Below, piece by piece: positions 1-10,984 of a stretch of DNA of 64,000 nt. The stretch is taken from positions 22,651,907 to 22,715,906 of the forward strand of contig ML664199.1 of the NCBI GenBank assembly GCA_007570785.1, in the 5' to 3' direction. How positions within the stretch are numbered: the stretch's first letter is position 1; the number at the start of each line of letters is the position of its first letter. Origin of the DNA: Antilocapra americana. Taxonomy: Eukaryota; Chordata; Mammalia; Artiodactyla; Antilocapridae. Under the pieces are notes generated by a model that did not search any database, had not been told where the DNA came from, and saw nothing but the letters and a program-made list of their open reading frames with translations. The translations under genes and the position numbers were made by a program.

Positions 1-140
1 TTCATTTTAGAACATACATTATCGATCTAAGATTAGGAGATCCTTAAAGAAGACAGGAAACTGGTAAAGGGAGACAGTAACCAGAGCAAAAATTGCCTGA
101 AAATCCTTGAGACCGTGGACTGTATCATTTAACATATGAC

Positions 141-345
141 AGCGGATAAGAACATAGACTCTGAAGCCAAGATTACGAGGATTGTAATCTCAGCTCCATC
201 ACTTACCAGCTGTAATCTTGGGCAGCTGATTTCATCTCTCCACGTCTCAGTCTCCTCATCCATATAACAGGGATAATAACAGTGACTTCTTCATTGGCTC
301 ACTGTGAGGATTAAATAAACACTTATAATAGTATTTGGTATAAGG
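141..345 (+). mobile_element. MIR SINE, nearly full length
   Basis: The stretch follows the order of the mammal-wide MIR SINE. A 'gactctgaag' head is followed by a diverged core, the 'cagtctcctcatcca' block, 'gggataataacagtga' and 'gtgaggattaaataaac'. It is a tRNA-derived, L2-mobilised element of pre-placental age with no coding capacity. Divergence is high, as expected. The family call is secure; the subfamily is not. Confidence 0.8.
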
Positions 346-1490
346 TAACTGCAGTGTATTAGCAATTAATAATATCAGTTTAACCAACATAAGTTATCAC
401 TACCCCTCCTTGAGTCTCCAAGTTCAAAAGGAAATTAATAATATCCTTATCCATCAAACTAACCTCACAAGGTGGTTGAAAATATCAAATAACCCAACTG
501 GTGTGAAAAGTTACTTGGGATGAAAAAATATATATTACTATCTGTAATATATCATTTTTAATACAATAATATTATACCTCAGTCAATTAAAATTGAGTCT
601 TTCATTTCAAAGAGGTGGAAAAAAAAAAAGAAAGAAAGAAAGCTAGTCCTCAATTGGCCAGAAACACCCCTGTGAAGAAAGCTAGTCCTCAATTGGCCAG
701 AAACACCCCTGTGGGCCAAGTTGAGAGGAAGACTAGCAAGGGAACATGCCAGGTTGATTTTTACTTCCAACAGTATATTTCAAGCCCATTCTATAGAATG
801 AATTGGGGGATGTGATGACAAAGCTGCATCACTGTGGATTTATGACTAGTCATTTGTGTTTGCTAAAAACGTCAGGACAATACACTTTCTGATCAATCTG
901 ACCTGCTACAAGAGTATTCTGAAGTCAGAAGTGTTTGGGGTACTGCTAGTAATTGCTTGACAATGCAAATTCTGACCCAAATAACTGTGCTGGGGGGATT
1001 GGCAGATGCCACTGTCAGAATTGCCCAATCTCAACAAACAGCTAGCCAGGCTAGATGATGATTTGGAGCCTGGGCTTCATAAAGGCAAGCCACCAGCTCT
1101 CCTTGAATGTTGGCTGGACTGAACTTTTGGATTGAAATGACCATTTGTGCTGATGCCAGGTGAGCATGGTTGGAAGCACTCAAGCCAAATGAGTCAATTT
1201 CCACTGACACTCCTAGTCAATGGTTGAATGTATCTCTCATTTTTTAAATTCTGTCATCCCAATGCTTTGCTCATCCATGTCAATGGCTAAATAACTATAT
1301 GTTTTCTCTATACTGACCCTTCTCTAGAGTGCTGTATCCTGGACTATCAGCATTATTTCTACTTACATCCCACTTCCATTTCCATGTAGCCCATGTGGTT
1401 TTCAGTGACTAGAGTTTCCCTCTTCCTAAAAAGCTCCCTTTTTTAACTCACCATGCAGGCAATGACAATTTTACTACTAGATATTTGTAG
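345..1490. other. Single-copy, AT-rich non-coding stretch
   Basis: I see no recognisable gene or interspersed repeat here apart from the A-rich run and 39-bp tandem duplication annotated separately. The open frame at 615-815 exists only because the tandem unit is a multiple of three. It has no protein-like features. Confidence 0.5.
636..713. repeat. Perfect 39-bp tandem duplication
   Basis: Positions 636-674 and 675-713 are identical (aagaaagctagtcctc... ending ccctgtg). They are preceded by a purine run (A12 then GAAA repeats, 619-640). The identity suggests a recent slippage or repair duplication beginning in the GAAA tract. The 39-bp unit keeps frame (13 codons), so a spurious frame reads through both copies. 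Confidence 0.95.
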
Positions 1491-1722
1491 AAATGATAAC
1501 TACTGACATTTATTTAGGTTACTTTGAGCTACACATTGACCTAAGTGCTCTATATTAATTATCTCAATCCCAAAACAAGTCTATGAGGTGAGGACTATCA
1601 TTATCCCCTTTCATAGATGAATAGATTAAGGCATAGGGATGGCAAGTATTGTGCTGAAGGCCATACAATATTCATGTGGAACATTTAGAAACTGGTAGGA
1701 CCAGGAGATGAGTCCAGGAAGT
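1491..1722 (-). mobile_element. MIR SINE
   Basis: Reverse-oriented MIR. It starts with the diverged 'actgacatttattt' 3' end, then 'taattatctcaatccc', 'tatgaggtgaggactatcattatcccctt' split by substitutions, 'agatgaatagatta' and the tRNA-like head. It is non-coding. Confidence 0.75.
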
Positions 1723-3265
1723 GTGATTCACAGAGCCCCCAATTTTAGCAAAGCACAGTATACTACAATATACACACACGTGGGAATGTGTGTCTTCACA
1801 ACTGTACAACCCAGAGTAATTTCATTTCACACCAGCCCCTCTAGGAATGGTGACTCAGGTAGTCTTGTCTCAGATATTTTAAGAAAGGCAAGGAAGAAAT
1901 ACTTCAAGGCTTTTTGAGTGATACAGCATGGGCTCTTAAGTTGATTCCAAGAGTACAACTATGGATCCTTAACTATGTACAACTACATATTCCTCTGTGC
2001 TATATACAAACTTTCAAAAATATAATTATACCTTCCAGGTAGGATGCAATATCTCTGTCAATCAAAATGTAGGCAATAGCTGGCCAAGAACTTACTGTGC
2101 CTCCTCCTGGGAATACAGTGATGAAGACACCACTCATGAACCTGTCCAGATGGAAATTGTAAAAGACTGATAGAGAAGACAGACATTCAGGGAATGATTG
2201 TAAATAATTAAAGGAACAATGACAAGAAAGCAAAATTCACTAAGGAAAAATATAGGGTGCTTTTGAGAAAACAGAACGAGAGAGGTAGCTAATTTCCTTT
2301 AAACTCATGGCATCCTTCTTGGAATCTGAACTGAATGCTTTCAAAATTGCCCCAAATCCTGAAATCACTTAATAAATATTTCTGAATTAATATCCGAGAC
2401 AAGGGAAATGAGGTAATGCTTGCAAACCAGAGAAACACGTGGCAGTTTCTTTATACTCCCAGTGCTAGGAGAAAGTTGAAATGAGCTCAAACAGAGAATG
2501 ACAAGAAATACAGGGCACACTTTGCTGTGGTCACAGCACTAGCCACACTAGCTGGATTGTTTGGGGCCTCACTTTCATGAGGCTTAATACAATCAGGAAG
2601 GGCTTAGACACCCAGCCAGGATAAATACCCCACCAGGAGCCTGATCAAGGAGAGAACCAAAACCCAACCAGCCCAGGCTCTCTTGCGGTGCCCAGACACA
2701 CATGTGGGCGGCTCCATCAGCCAAAAAACGCTGGCCCCCTCTGGGGGCTTCCCAACCCCCACCAATCAACACATTCTTAAAGTAGCCTGAGGCTGCTGAA
2801 GCTCATAATCAGACCTGGGTTGGATTGCAAACATCTCTATAATGCCAATGCTGGCTAACGTGATTAGGCACAGAGCATTAGCCAAATAAAAGAGATGGGA
2901 AACAAGGAGCCAGAAAGACAGGGGGATGAAGAGAAGAAGAGGAGTATGCAGTCCGCACAAAAGGGGGAAGGAAGTGGAGAAAGGTCCTGAGACACTCCCA
3001 AAGGGAGGAAATTAAAAGTCAAAGCAGCACCCAAATTTAAATCTTTTACTGTTTAGCCAAGAGGCCAGTCAAGGGAATTAACCAATATCGAGGATGTTGT
3101 AGTGACCAAAATAGGTAGACCTCTGCCTTTATCAGGCCCACAGCCTATGAAGGGCAGACTCAAAACAAATGCCATTATAGCCCAATTCTTAAGACATCCA
3201 TATTGTAGATATTTTGGAGGAGGGAATGAATGAACCAAAAAAACAAACAAATGACTACCCCCACT
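1722..3265. other. Unassigned single-copy stretch
   Basis: About 1.5 kb without a recognisable gene or repeat. The part around 2560-2770 is GC-richer than its surroundings, with a short C-rich patch near 2730-2765. I found no splice-flanked coding frame in it. Confidence 0.45.
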
Positions 3266-3710
3266 GTAGTGGTTGATTCCATGTGTCAACTTGGCTAGGC
3301 TATGGTACCTATTGTTTGGTCAAACACTAGTCTAGATATTTCTGTGAAGGTAATTGTTAGGTATGATCAATATTTACCATCAGTTGACTCTAAGTAAAGC
3401 AGGTTACTTTCTATAATATAGGCAGACCCAATCAGATGAAGGCACTAAGGGTAAAGACTAAGATTTCCCAAAGAAGAAGAAACAGTTCCTGAAGACCACA
3501 ACACAAAAATCCTGCCGGAGTTCCTAGCCTGCTGTGTCCCACGAATTTTAGACTTGCCGGCTTCCATAATCACATGAGCCAAAAAAATCTCTCTATATAT
3601 ACACAGAGACAGACATAGGATATAACTATATAGATAGGATACAATATGTAACAGGATATATCGATATAAATCCTATCGGTTCTATTTCTCTGGGGAACCA
3701 TGTCTAATCA
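3265..3710 (+). mobile_element. Old LTR-like relic (ends 'ctggggaacc..ctaatca')
   Basis: The sequence opens with 'ggttgattccatgtgtcaac', runs through 'tttggtcaaacactagtct' and closes with 'gttctatttctctggggaac'. I know this family as a widespread mammalian LTR-type repeat, but I am not certain of its name. A second relic of the same family lies in opposite orientation at 31480-31984, which supports a repeat origin. It has no coding capacity. Confidence 0.55.
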
Positions 3711-4904
3711 ATCCCTTAAAGTTGCTGACTGATTGTGAGACAGGACCTAATTCATAACTGTGAAAATGTGAAAATTTGTGCTTCTTAGAATTGAGGAGAT
3801 AAGATCACTACAATTAATTTAACAATTACCAACATACTGAGGATTGCAAAGAAGAAACAGAGGATGCTGTGGGAGTGAGTGCAGAGCATGCCCACCCCAC
3901 CAAAGGGATGTCAGAAAGCTGGGTCAGCAGAAGCATGAAGCATGAGGAGGCATCGCCACCAGGAGAGAAGAGTGAAAAAGGAGGGACTGTGATAAACTGA
4001 AACTTGAATGCGCTGCCCACAGACTCAGTCCCCCCACTCAAAGCCATTACCAAGTTGCACTGCCCACAGCCCAGCGCCTGAGCAAGCCCCACCAGCCTCT
4101 TCTCTGGGTCCTGGGAGAGCCACCCCTAAGCAGAGCGTTTCACCCGCAGGCTGAGGCCTCCGGCTTCCCCAAGAGCTGGGAGCCCACAACCTACTTGCAC
4201 AATCCCAAAAGGGTTAATTCCCATCTCCCTACCTCCCCCACTGTAAGTAGTGGCAATCTTTCCTAATCATTTCCATTTCTATTCCTCTTTAATTCTCCCA
4301 TTCCCCTCTTTGTTTTCATGACCTGTGGGAAGTTGAACTCCAGCTGGAGGTAGAGTCTGCCTTTATACTTAGAGCAGATATTTAAGCAATTATCCTGTCA
4401 CTGGGCCTAGCCTTGCCTCCTCCATATGGGTCGCTCCTAAGCAAGGCATTTGGTTTCTCCTTTGTTCCTGGTGCACTGAGTAAAATTGTTCCAGAAAGTC
4501 CCTGCCCTTGAGCAACAAGGCTGGGAAGATGGGGGTGAACTGAGCTGGGGACCCTCAATGCCAAAAAGGCTGCAGGAAATGGGAGCCATCAGCCCCTGTG
4601 GCTCTGCACCCTGCCCCACCTCTTAGAGAGGCTGTCTGTCTCCTCCAGCAGGAGAGTCAACAAACGACTCACATCCGCTCCTGGCCAGAGGCTGGGCTGG
4701 TAGGAACCAACAGGGGTGTGAGGATGAGGTGAACTCTGCCTGCTGCCCAGCGCTGCAAGAGCACCGGCTTCCTGCTGGCGCAGCAGTAGGAGTCAGCAAC
4801 CAGGCACCCAAAAAAGATCTAAGCAGACCCCCACCGGGTTTACTGTGACTTGAAAGTACCTCCCCACATATAGAGAAACTGGGGTGTCCCCAGAGAACCT
4901 CTGG
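3710..4904. other. Unassigned, moderately GC-rich stretch
   Basis: About 1.2 kb of mixed composition, with GC-richer parts at 3870-4200 and 4550-4850. Several short frames cross it, but none shows a signal peptide, domain or splice context that I recognise. Confidence 0.45.
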
Positions 4905-5520
4905 TGTTATTTTCCTATGGCTATTGTAACAAATTACCACATACAGGGTGGTTTAAAACAACAGAAATTTATTCTTTCACAGTTCTATGGCCATAAGTCC
5001 AAAATTAGTAACATGGGGCCAAAACTCCCTTCAGAGAGAGGAGGAGAGAATCCATTCTTCCAGATTTTGGCAGCTGCAGGCATTCCTCGGCTTGTGACCA
5101 CAACACTCCAATCTCTGCCTCCAGAGTCACATCTTGTTCTCCTCTGTATGTGTGTCAAAATTCTCTCTGCATTTTTTAATTTTATTTTTTATTTTTAATT
5201 TTATTTTTTAACTGGTTTACAATGGTTTTTAATTGGTTCACAAAACTGCTTTACAGTGTTGTGTCAGTTTATGTCATACAACGATGCAAATCAGTCAAAA
5301 CTATACACACATAGATATATATCCCCTTCCTCTTGAGCCTTCTCTCTGCCTTTCTTGTTGGGACACTTGTGATAGTATTTAGGCCCCCCCACCCACCAGC
5401 AGTATTCAGAATAACTTCCTAATCTCAAAATCCTTAATCACATCTGCTAAGATAATGGCAGGTTCCAGGAATTAGGACCTCCTGGTATCTTTAGAGGGTT
5501 GTTATTTAGCCTACAGCATT
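4904..5520 (-). mobile_element. MaLR-like (MLT1-type) LTR relic, split by an L1
   Basis: Read on the - strand, this belongs to the same family as 6945-8100. It has the 'aaattaccacatacagg..ttaaaacaac' start, the 'ctccaatctctgcctcc' block and the 'cttaatcacatctgc' block in reverse-family order. It looks like a solo LTR fragment of an ancient ERVL-MaLR retroelement and has no open frames. An L1 at 5171-5339 interrupts it. Confidence 0.55.
5171..5339 (-). mobile_element. 5'-truncated L1 insertion with 10-bp TSD
   Basis: A reverse poly-A tract (T/A-rich 5171-5210) is followed by the ruminant L1 3' end, recognisable by 'gttgtatgacataaac' and 'acacaacactgtaaagcag' on the - strand. The direct repeat ttctctctgc flanks it at 5161-5170 and 5340-5349. 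The interrupted MaLR-like element continues in register on both sides. This is a textbook L1 retrotransposition product of only about 170 bp. Confidence 0.85.
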
Positions 5521-5764
5521 CTTAGGTCTACTCTATCTCAGAGTAAGAGATGGAGTCAAGAAGGATGGTGACATAGGTTTCTCTCCCACCCTAAATTCCT
5601 AGATGTTGAGGGGAAACCAGGGTCTTAACAGACCAGCAGCAGTTCATTCATAGCCACAGAGGTCAAGGGGAAAAGAGTGGAGTGGCTGGGCTTAAACGCA
5701 CCACTGTTAAAATAATGGGTAGAATTAGGTCATAAAAGGAGTTCTGGGCTAAATTTGCTAATAA

Positions 5765-5871
5765 TGTGGCTCTGAACAAATTAACTGGATGTGTCTAATC
5801 CTCAATTCCCAAATCTATAAAATGGGCACAATAATGTCTAACAGTGAAAAATTTTAAAGATCACATATGAG
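5765..5871 (+). mobile_element. MIR SINE fragment
   Basis: Contains the MIR 3' half: 'cctcaattcccaaatctataaaatggg' in two pieces, followed by 'acaataatgtctaacag'. It abuts a reverse-oriented MIR, so two fossils lie tail to tail. Confidence 0.6.
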
Positions 5872-6190
5872 TATTCACTATGTACCAAGCATCATAGTCG
5901 GCCCTTTGAAAATATTTTCTTCTTTAATCCTTATAGAGATGTATAAACATTGCTATCCTCATTTTATAGATGAGTAAATGGAGACCCAGAGAAGTTACAT
6001 AGATCACACAGCTTAAAGGTATGCATTGAGCCTTTTTCTGCTGCCAACGTGTGTGCATGCTAAGTCTCTTCAGTCATGTCTCACTCTGTGCAACCCTATG
6101 GACTGCAGCCCACCAGGCTTCTCTGTCCATGGCATTCTCTAGGCAAGAGTACTGGAGTGGGAAGCCATGCCAGATCTGACTCCAAATCAT
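5872..6190 (-). mobile_element. MIR SINE interrupted by a Bov-A SINE
   Basis: Reverse MIR with 'tatgtaccaagcatcata', 'cctcattttatagatgagta', 'agagaagttacatag' and the head after the inserted SINE ('ctgactccaaatcat'). The Bov-A piece at 6049-6171 splits it. Confidence 0.7.
6049..6171 (-). mobile_element. Bov-A SINE fragment
   Basis: Reverse-oriented Bov-A 3' part, with 'aaccctatggactgcagcc', 'tctgtccatggcattct' and 'agtactggagtggg'. This SINE is specific to ruminants and depends on BovB for mobilisation. The tRNA-like head is missing. Confidence 0.85.
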
Positions 6191-6280
6191 AAGGCAATCA
6201 GCACAAAGACAAGTTAAGAAATAAGAACAAATTATTTTTGTTTGAAATAAGAAGAAATAAGAACAAGTACAATAAGAATC

Positions 6281-6436
6281 CTGGTTCTTATCCCTGGATG
6301 CATATTAGAATCATCTGGGGAGGCTACACTACTTAGATACCCTGACCAACTGAATCAGCATCTCTGAGGGTTGGTCTGGGTATTTGAATACAGCATCCCA
6401 GATGATCAATGTGCAGCTTGGGCCAAGAACCACTGA
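6281..6436. mobile_element. MER20-like hAT DNA-transposon relic
   Basis: The two ends are inverted copies: 'ctggttcttatccctggatg' at the left and, reading the other strand, 'agtggttcttggcccaagctg' in shortened form at the right. Both are followed by 'attagaatcatctggg'-like sequence. This is the layout of short non-autonomous hAT-Charlie elements such as MER20. The central part is diverged. Confidence 0.7.
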
Positions 6437-6664
6437 GTTAAACAAACCCCTTCCCCTCCTCCAGCTGTGTGATGGCTGGCCTTCTTCCACTGCACACACC
6501 CCACTCCAGCCAGAGCACCTGCTCTGATTTCTAACTGCACATCCTCGGTCCACTCTTCTTGATGGGCTTGATACCTGATCTAATAAGAAACAAAGACCTT
6601 CCTTGCTGAGCAAAGAATATCCTCAGTTATTCATTCATTCATTCACTATAAATGAAAGCAAACT

Positions 6665-6745
6665 TTATGTTGCTTTCTTTCCAGCCTCCTTAGAACAGTA
6701 CCTGGCACATAGTAGGTATCTGATGAAAATCATTATTTCATTCAG
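6665..6745 (+). mobile_element. L2 3'-end fragment (tentative)
   Basis: 'tagaacagtacctggcacat' followed by 'agtaggtatctgatgaaaat' resembles the 3' terminus of L2 LINEs. It is short and diverged; a MIR tail is the alternative. Confidence 0.45.
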
Positions 6746-6944
6746 TGTCTATTGTAATTCAGGCAGTTATAAAGGTTTCCCTTATTATTCACCCTGTAGA
6801 TATGTTTTTTTCCCATCTTGCCTAATTCTCCCCACTGAGAATGGTCCTCTGATGACTAATGCCTCCATTCTGGGCATCTCCTGTGCAGGCCTGTCTCCTG
6901 CTTTCCCTATGACCTCCCAAATGATACCTCCCCTCAAGAGACAA

Positions 6945-8100
6945 CCTCACTCTAATCCCTAGAATCTATAAATGTTACCTTTGTTGGGTGGTGGGGGGGT
7001 GGTGAGTAACGTCTTTGCAGATAATGATTAAGAATTGTGAGATGAAGACATTATCCTAGATTACCTGAGTAGACCCTAAATGCCATAATAAGTGTCCTAA
7101 GAAAGAGGAGAGTGAAAAAGTTGGCTTAAAACTCAACATTCAGAAAACTAAGATCAAAGCATCTGGTCCCATCACTTCATGGCAAATAGATGGGGAAACA
7201 GTGACAGACTTTATTTGGGGGGGGCTCAAAAATCACTGCAGATGGTGACTGAAGCCATGAAATTAAAAGACACATGCTCCTTGGAAGAAAAGTTATGACC
7301 AACCTAGACAGCATATTAAAAAGCAGAGATGTTACTTTGCTGACAAAGGTCCATCTAGTCAAAGCTATGGTTTTTCCAGTAGTCATATACGGATGTGAGA
7401 GTTGGACCATAAAGAACGCTGAGCACAGAAGAACTGATGCTTTTAAACTGTGGTGCTAGAGAAGGCTCTTGAGAGTCCCTTGGACAGCAAGGAGATCCAA
7501 CCAGTCCATCCTAAAGGAAATCAGACCTGAGTATTCATTGGAACGACTGATGCTAAAGCTGAAACTCCAATACTCTGGCCACCTGATGCAAAGAACTGAC
7601 TCATTGGAAAAGACCCTGATGCTGGGAGAGATCAACAGAGGGGATGACAGAGGATGATATGGTTGGTTGGATGGCATCACCGACTTGATTGTCATTAGTT
7701 TGAGTAGACTCCAGGAGTTGGCAATGGACAGGGAGGCCTGGTGTGCTGCAGTCCATGGGGTCACAAAGAGTCGGACATGACTGAGCGACTGAACTGTCAT
7801 GAAGAACTTCTGCCTGAAGAAAGAGGCAGAAGAAAGACAGAAAAGAAGAAAGCAATGTGACTATGGAGGCAGAGACTAGAACAACATGGCCACTAAAGAA
7901 GGAATACCTGTAACCAGCCACCAATTGCTGGAAGAGGAAAGAAGCAGATTTATCCCTAAAACCCTTCGATGGAAGCATGAGACTACTGAGTACTTGATTT
8001 TGACCCATTGACAGTGATTTCAGACTTCCAACCTCCAGAACTGTAAGAGAAGACTCTGTTTGGTAGTATGTTACTACAGCCAGAGGAAACTAATATATCA
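6945..8100 (+). mobile_element. MaLR-like LTR relic split by BovB
   Basis: The two halves fit one family: 'gtctttgcagataatgatta', 'agaccctaaatgcc' and 'gtgtcctaagaaagagg' before the BovB, then 'ggaggcagagactaga', 'cttccaacctccagaactgt' and 'ggaaactaatat' after it. These are hallmarks of an MLT1/MaLR-type LTR that ends in a polyadenylation region. There are no coding remnants. Confidence 0.55.
7109..7816 (+). mobile_element. BovB LINE, 5'-truncated 3' end
   Basis: About 0.7 kb of the BovB ORF2 C-terminal region and 3' terminus. Decayed protein words include LKSRDVTLLTK, VFPVVIYGCESWTIK and, after frame breaks, EYSLERLMLKLKLQYSGHL. It is flanked by aagaaagagg at 7099-7108 and 7817-7826. About 20 bp after the usual 'gactgaactg' end (7797-7816) do not look like BovB, so the 3' border is uncertain. 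Stops and indels make it dead. Confidence 0.85.
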
Positions 8101-8540
8101 CTTATCCTGACCTGGCTCTGATCACACCCTGTCTGGCCCCGATACCTGGGCCCTCCCATGCCACAGTTCCTGTCTGCCTTGTCACTCCAGAGGGGCTTTA
8201 ACCATCCTGCTCACTCCAGAGAGCCAGGGCTTGGCATTCCCTTGCCAGGTCAAATAGACACAATGCCAGACACCAAGTTCAAAGTCTCCAGGACAAGACC
8301 CTGAGAGAAGAGAAATGGAACACAAGACTTATCCTAAGAGAGCATCAGAATCCCATCCACAGGTAGCCCAGCAGGATAGCTCATGTACTGGGAATGCTGA
8401 GACTCCAGTCTTGCAGAAAAGGAACAAGCTCGGAAACTTCAGTAAAACGTTGGGACCACACCCTTCCTTCCACTTCTCCTGCAGCCTCTCCATTTAATCC
8501 ATCCCTACAAAGGATCATGGCCCTTCCATCACCATTAATG
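8100..8540. other. Unassigned single-copy stretch
   Basis: No recognisable gene or repeat. Composition is balanced, with a pyrimidine-rich patch near 8460-8500. Confidence 0.4.
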
Positions 8541-8765
8541 ACAGGCCCTCACATTTATACAGCACTTAGTGCTCTTGCAAAACTGTCTACATCCATCACT
8601 TCATCTGAGATCCACCCTGTGAAGTAGACGAGCATGTAACTGTCCTATATTACAGGCAAGGTTTGAGGGCTAAACTGGGGTCCAAACCTTTTGGAAATTA
8701 ATCTAACACAATAGCAGGTCTCATGACCCTGAATCCAGCACTCTACCCATTTCACTTTACCTCAA
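8540..8765 (-). mobile_element. MIR-type SINE
   Basis: 'cacatttatacagcacttag', 'catcacttcatctgagatcc', 'accctgtgaagtag' and the head 'aatccagcactctacccat' follow the reverse MIR order (MIRc/MIR3-like). Confidence 0.65.
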
Positions 8766-8799
8766 GCCTTTTGGCTTACACACTCAGAGATGCAAGCAC

Positions 8800-9010
8800 A
8801 GAAGAGCCAATATATCAGTTTTCCCGAACAACAGCTCACCCAACAGCTCACGCACTTCATGTAAAGAAATTCATTTAATCCTCTCAATAGACCTATGAAG
8901 CAAGAAAATTGTCCCACGTTCAACTGCTTATATATGGAAGAGGAAGAATTTGAACCTAGGCTATTTAGCCGCAGATTCCGCATTCTTAACCCAAAAGGAA
9001 TTAATGTAGT
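8800..9010 (-). mobile_element. MIR SINE
   Basis: Reverse MIR: 'tttaatcctctcaatagacc', 'ggaagaatttgaaccta', then 'gcattcttaacc'. This is a second independent MIR directly after the previous one. Confidence 0.65.
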
Positions 9011-10165
9011 ACTACAAGAACTTTTCCTCAGAGCTGGAATGCTACAAGAGTATATAAAATACTGATGATATTCTAACCACTCTTCAAAATGAAGAACCAG
9101 AGGCAAAATGAACTAAATTAGCCCTTTAGAATGAAAGTGATAGTGCTCTGAAATTCCTTTTGGAATCTCTTTCCACCATATGTGTCCATTTGTAATGTGG
9201 TCATCATTAGGCACACATGTTTGGGGTGTGTGTGTGTGTGTGCACGCTTATGTAGACTAAGATGAGTGGCAGACCCTCCAGATGGTTCACCAGAAATTTT
9301 ACATCAGGGCTCTCCCAGTGCCCCTGTTCCATCAAAGGAACTTTGAGTTTGGAGTCTGAGTAAATTAACAACATCCCTGTTCTTTATTTGTCTCCCTCTG
9401 ACTGTGATAAATAACCCTGGGGAATCCTTCCTGTTTCTGGGGTGAGAGAAAAATGAAACATTCCTGCCTACATTTCACACCAGTACGGAAAGTAGGGTAT
9501 TTATTGCAAGCTAGCTTATTCTAGCATTATAGTACATGCTTTCAATCTCCCCAAAGTAGCAAACATGTTCATTGTCATCATTCCAATGCCTTTCTAGTTA
9601 CCTTGACCAGGTGGGGCAGGATACCAGCACTATGTAGGCAGAACTAGGCCTTCCCCTAAAAACTGACAGTCTAACCCACAGTTCTCATGCATACAAACTA
9701 CAGATCAAGAATAATGCTGAGAGATGGCTTAGGAATATCTTCCAGTCTAAGCTTTTTTATCAAATAGATATGAAACCTGAGGTCCAGAGATGGGAAATGA
9801 TTTGTCCAGGATTATACAGCAACATAATAGCAGTGCCTGCTGGTATTGGCAGACTAGAAAATTTGGACAAACCTTCATGAAGAGAACAACCAGAAAATCT
9901 GGGCAATATATAGACAGTATCTGAAATTGGAGATGTTTTAAGACAGGTTAGAATTGCAGGACCTAGTCCAAAAATAAAAGAAAACCAGAGAATTCAGTCT
10001 GGCATTTGAGGTTACTTCTACCCAGACTCCAGGGTCTCAGCCAACTCCAGGATACATGGCTGAGAAGTATGAAACTTAAAGACCTTCTGACGGGACTGTC
10101 TTGCAGAGAGGGAAAAAACAAAGTTCATGACCCACCAAGACAGAGGAACTAGCAAATCCTTAAGC
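9010..10165. other. Mostly unassigned stretch with a short GT run and a MIR trace
   Basis: Contains a (GT) microsatellite at about 9219-9242 and a weak reverse MIR trace at 9740-9850 ('gaaacctgaggtccagagat'). Nothing else is recognised and no exon-like frame was seen. Confidence 0.45.
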
Positions 10166-10169
10166 TTGG

Positions 10170-10809
10170 GGTTGGGATCCAGCAATCCCGCTGCTGGGCA
10201 TACACACCGAGGAAACCAGAATTGAAAGAGACACGTGTACCCCAGTGTTCATCGCCGCATTGTTTACAATAGCCAGGACATGGAAGCAACCTAGATGCCC
10301 ATCAACTGACGAATGGATAAGAAAGCTGTGGTACATATACACAATGGAATATTACTCAGCATTAAAAAAAAATTCATTTGAATCAGTTCTACTCAGGTGG
10401 ATGGAACTGGAGCCTATTATCCAGAGTGAAGTAAGCCAGAAGGAAAAACAACAATACAGTATACTAACCCATATATATGGAATTTAGAAAGATGGCAGCG
10501 AGAACCCTCCATGCGAGATAGCAAAAGGAATGCAGACGTATAGAACAGACTCGTGGACTCTGTGGATGAGGGCAAGGGTGGGATGATATGGGAGAATGAC
10601 ATTGAAACATGTTAATTATCATATGTGAAATCAATCGCCAGCCCAGGGTTGATGCTCGGGGCTGGTGCACCGAGATGACCCAGGGGGAGGGAATCAGGAG
10701 GGAGGAGGGAGGGGGGTTCTGGAGGGGGAGCATATGTATACCCATGGCGGTTTCATGTCAATGTATGGCAAAACCAACACAATAAAGAAAATTAAAAAAA
10801 AAAAAAAAA
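10170..10809 (+). mobile_element. Ruminant L1 3' end with poly-A tail
   Basis: The sequence corresponds to the end of ORF2 ('catcaactgacgaatggata', 'ggaatattactcagcatta'), then a G-rich 3' UTR (10680-10735), 'catgtcaatgtatggc', 'caacacaataaag' and an A-tract ending at 10809. A residual frame at 10245-10487 shows the L1 ORF2 C-terminal words WKQPRCPSTDEWIRKLWYIY. It is 5'-truncated. The G-rich 3' UTR is typical of L1 and could form G-quadruplexes. Confidence 0.9.
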
Positions 10810-10984
10810 CTTTATCCTAAACGTAAGGTTGAATCAAAACTCAACCAGTCCTCCCAGGGACCAGGAGCCATGTTTGACCCATCCACACTGATTAGATTAA
10901 GGTGATCTTGGATTTTCAAGGGCATAGCTTCCAGTGAGGAATAAATTAAATCCTCTCTAGAGTAAGATACCATTATGCTAAGCC

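Noticed and set aside
4884..5198. 104-codon forward frame
   Set aside because: Crosses the border of a MaLR-like relic and the inserted L1 tail, so it is chimeric chance sequence.
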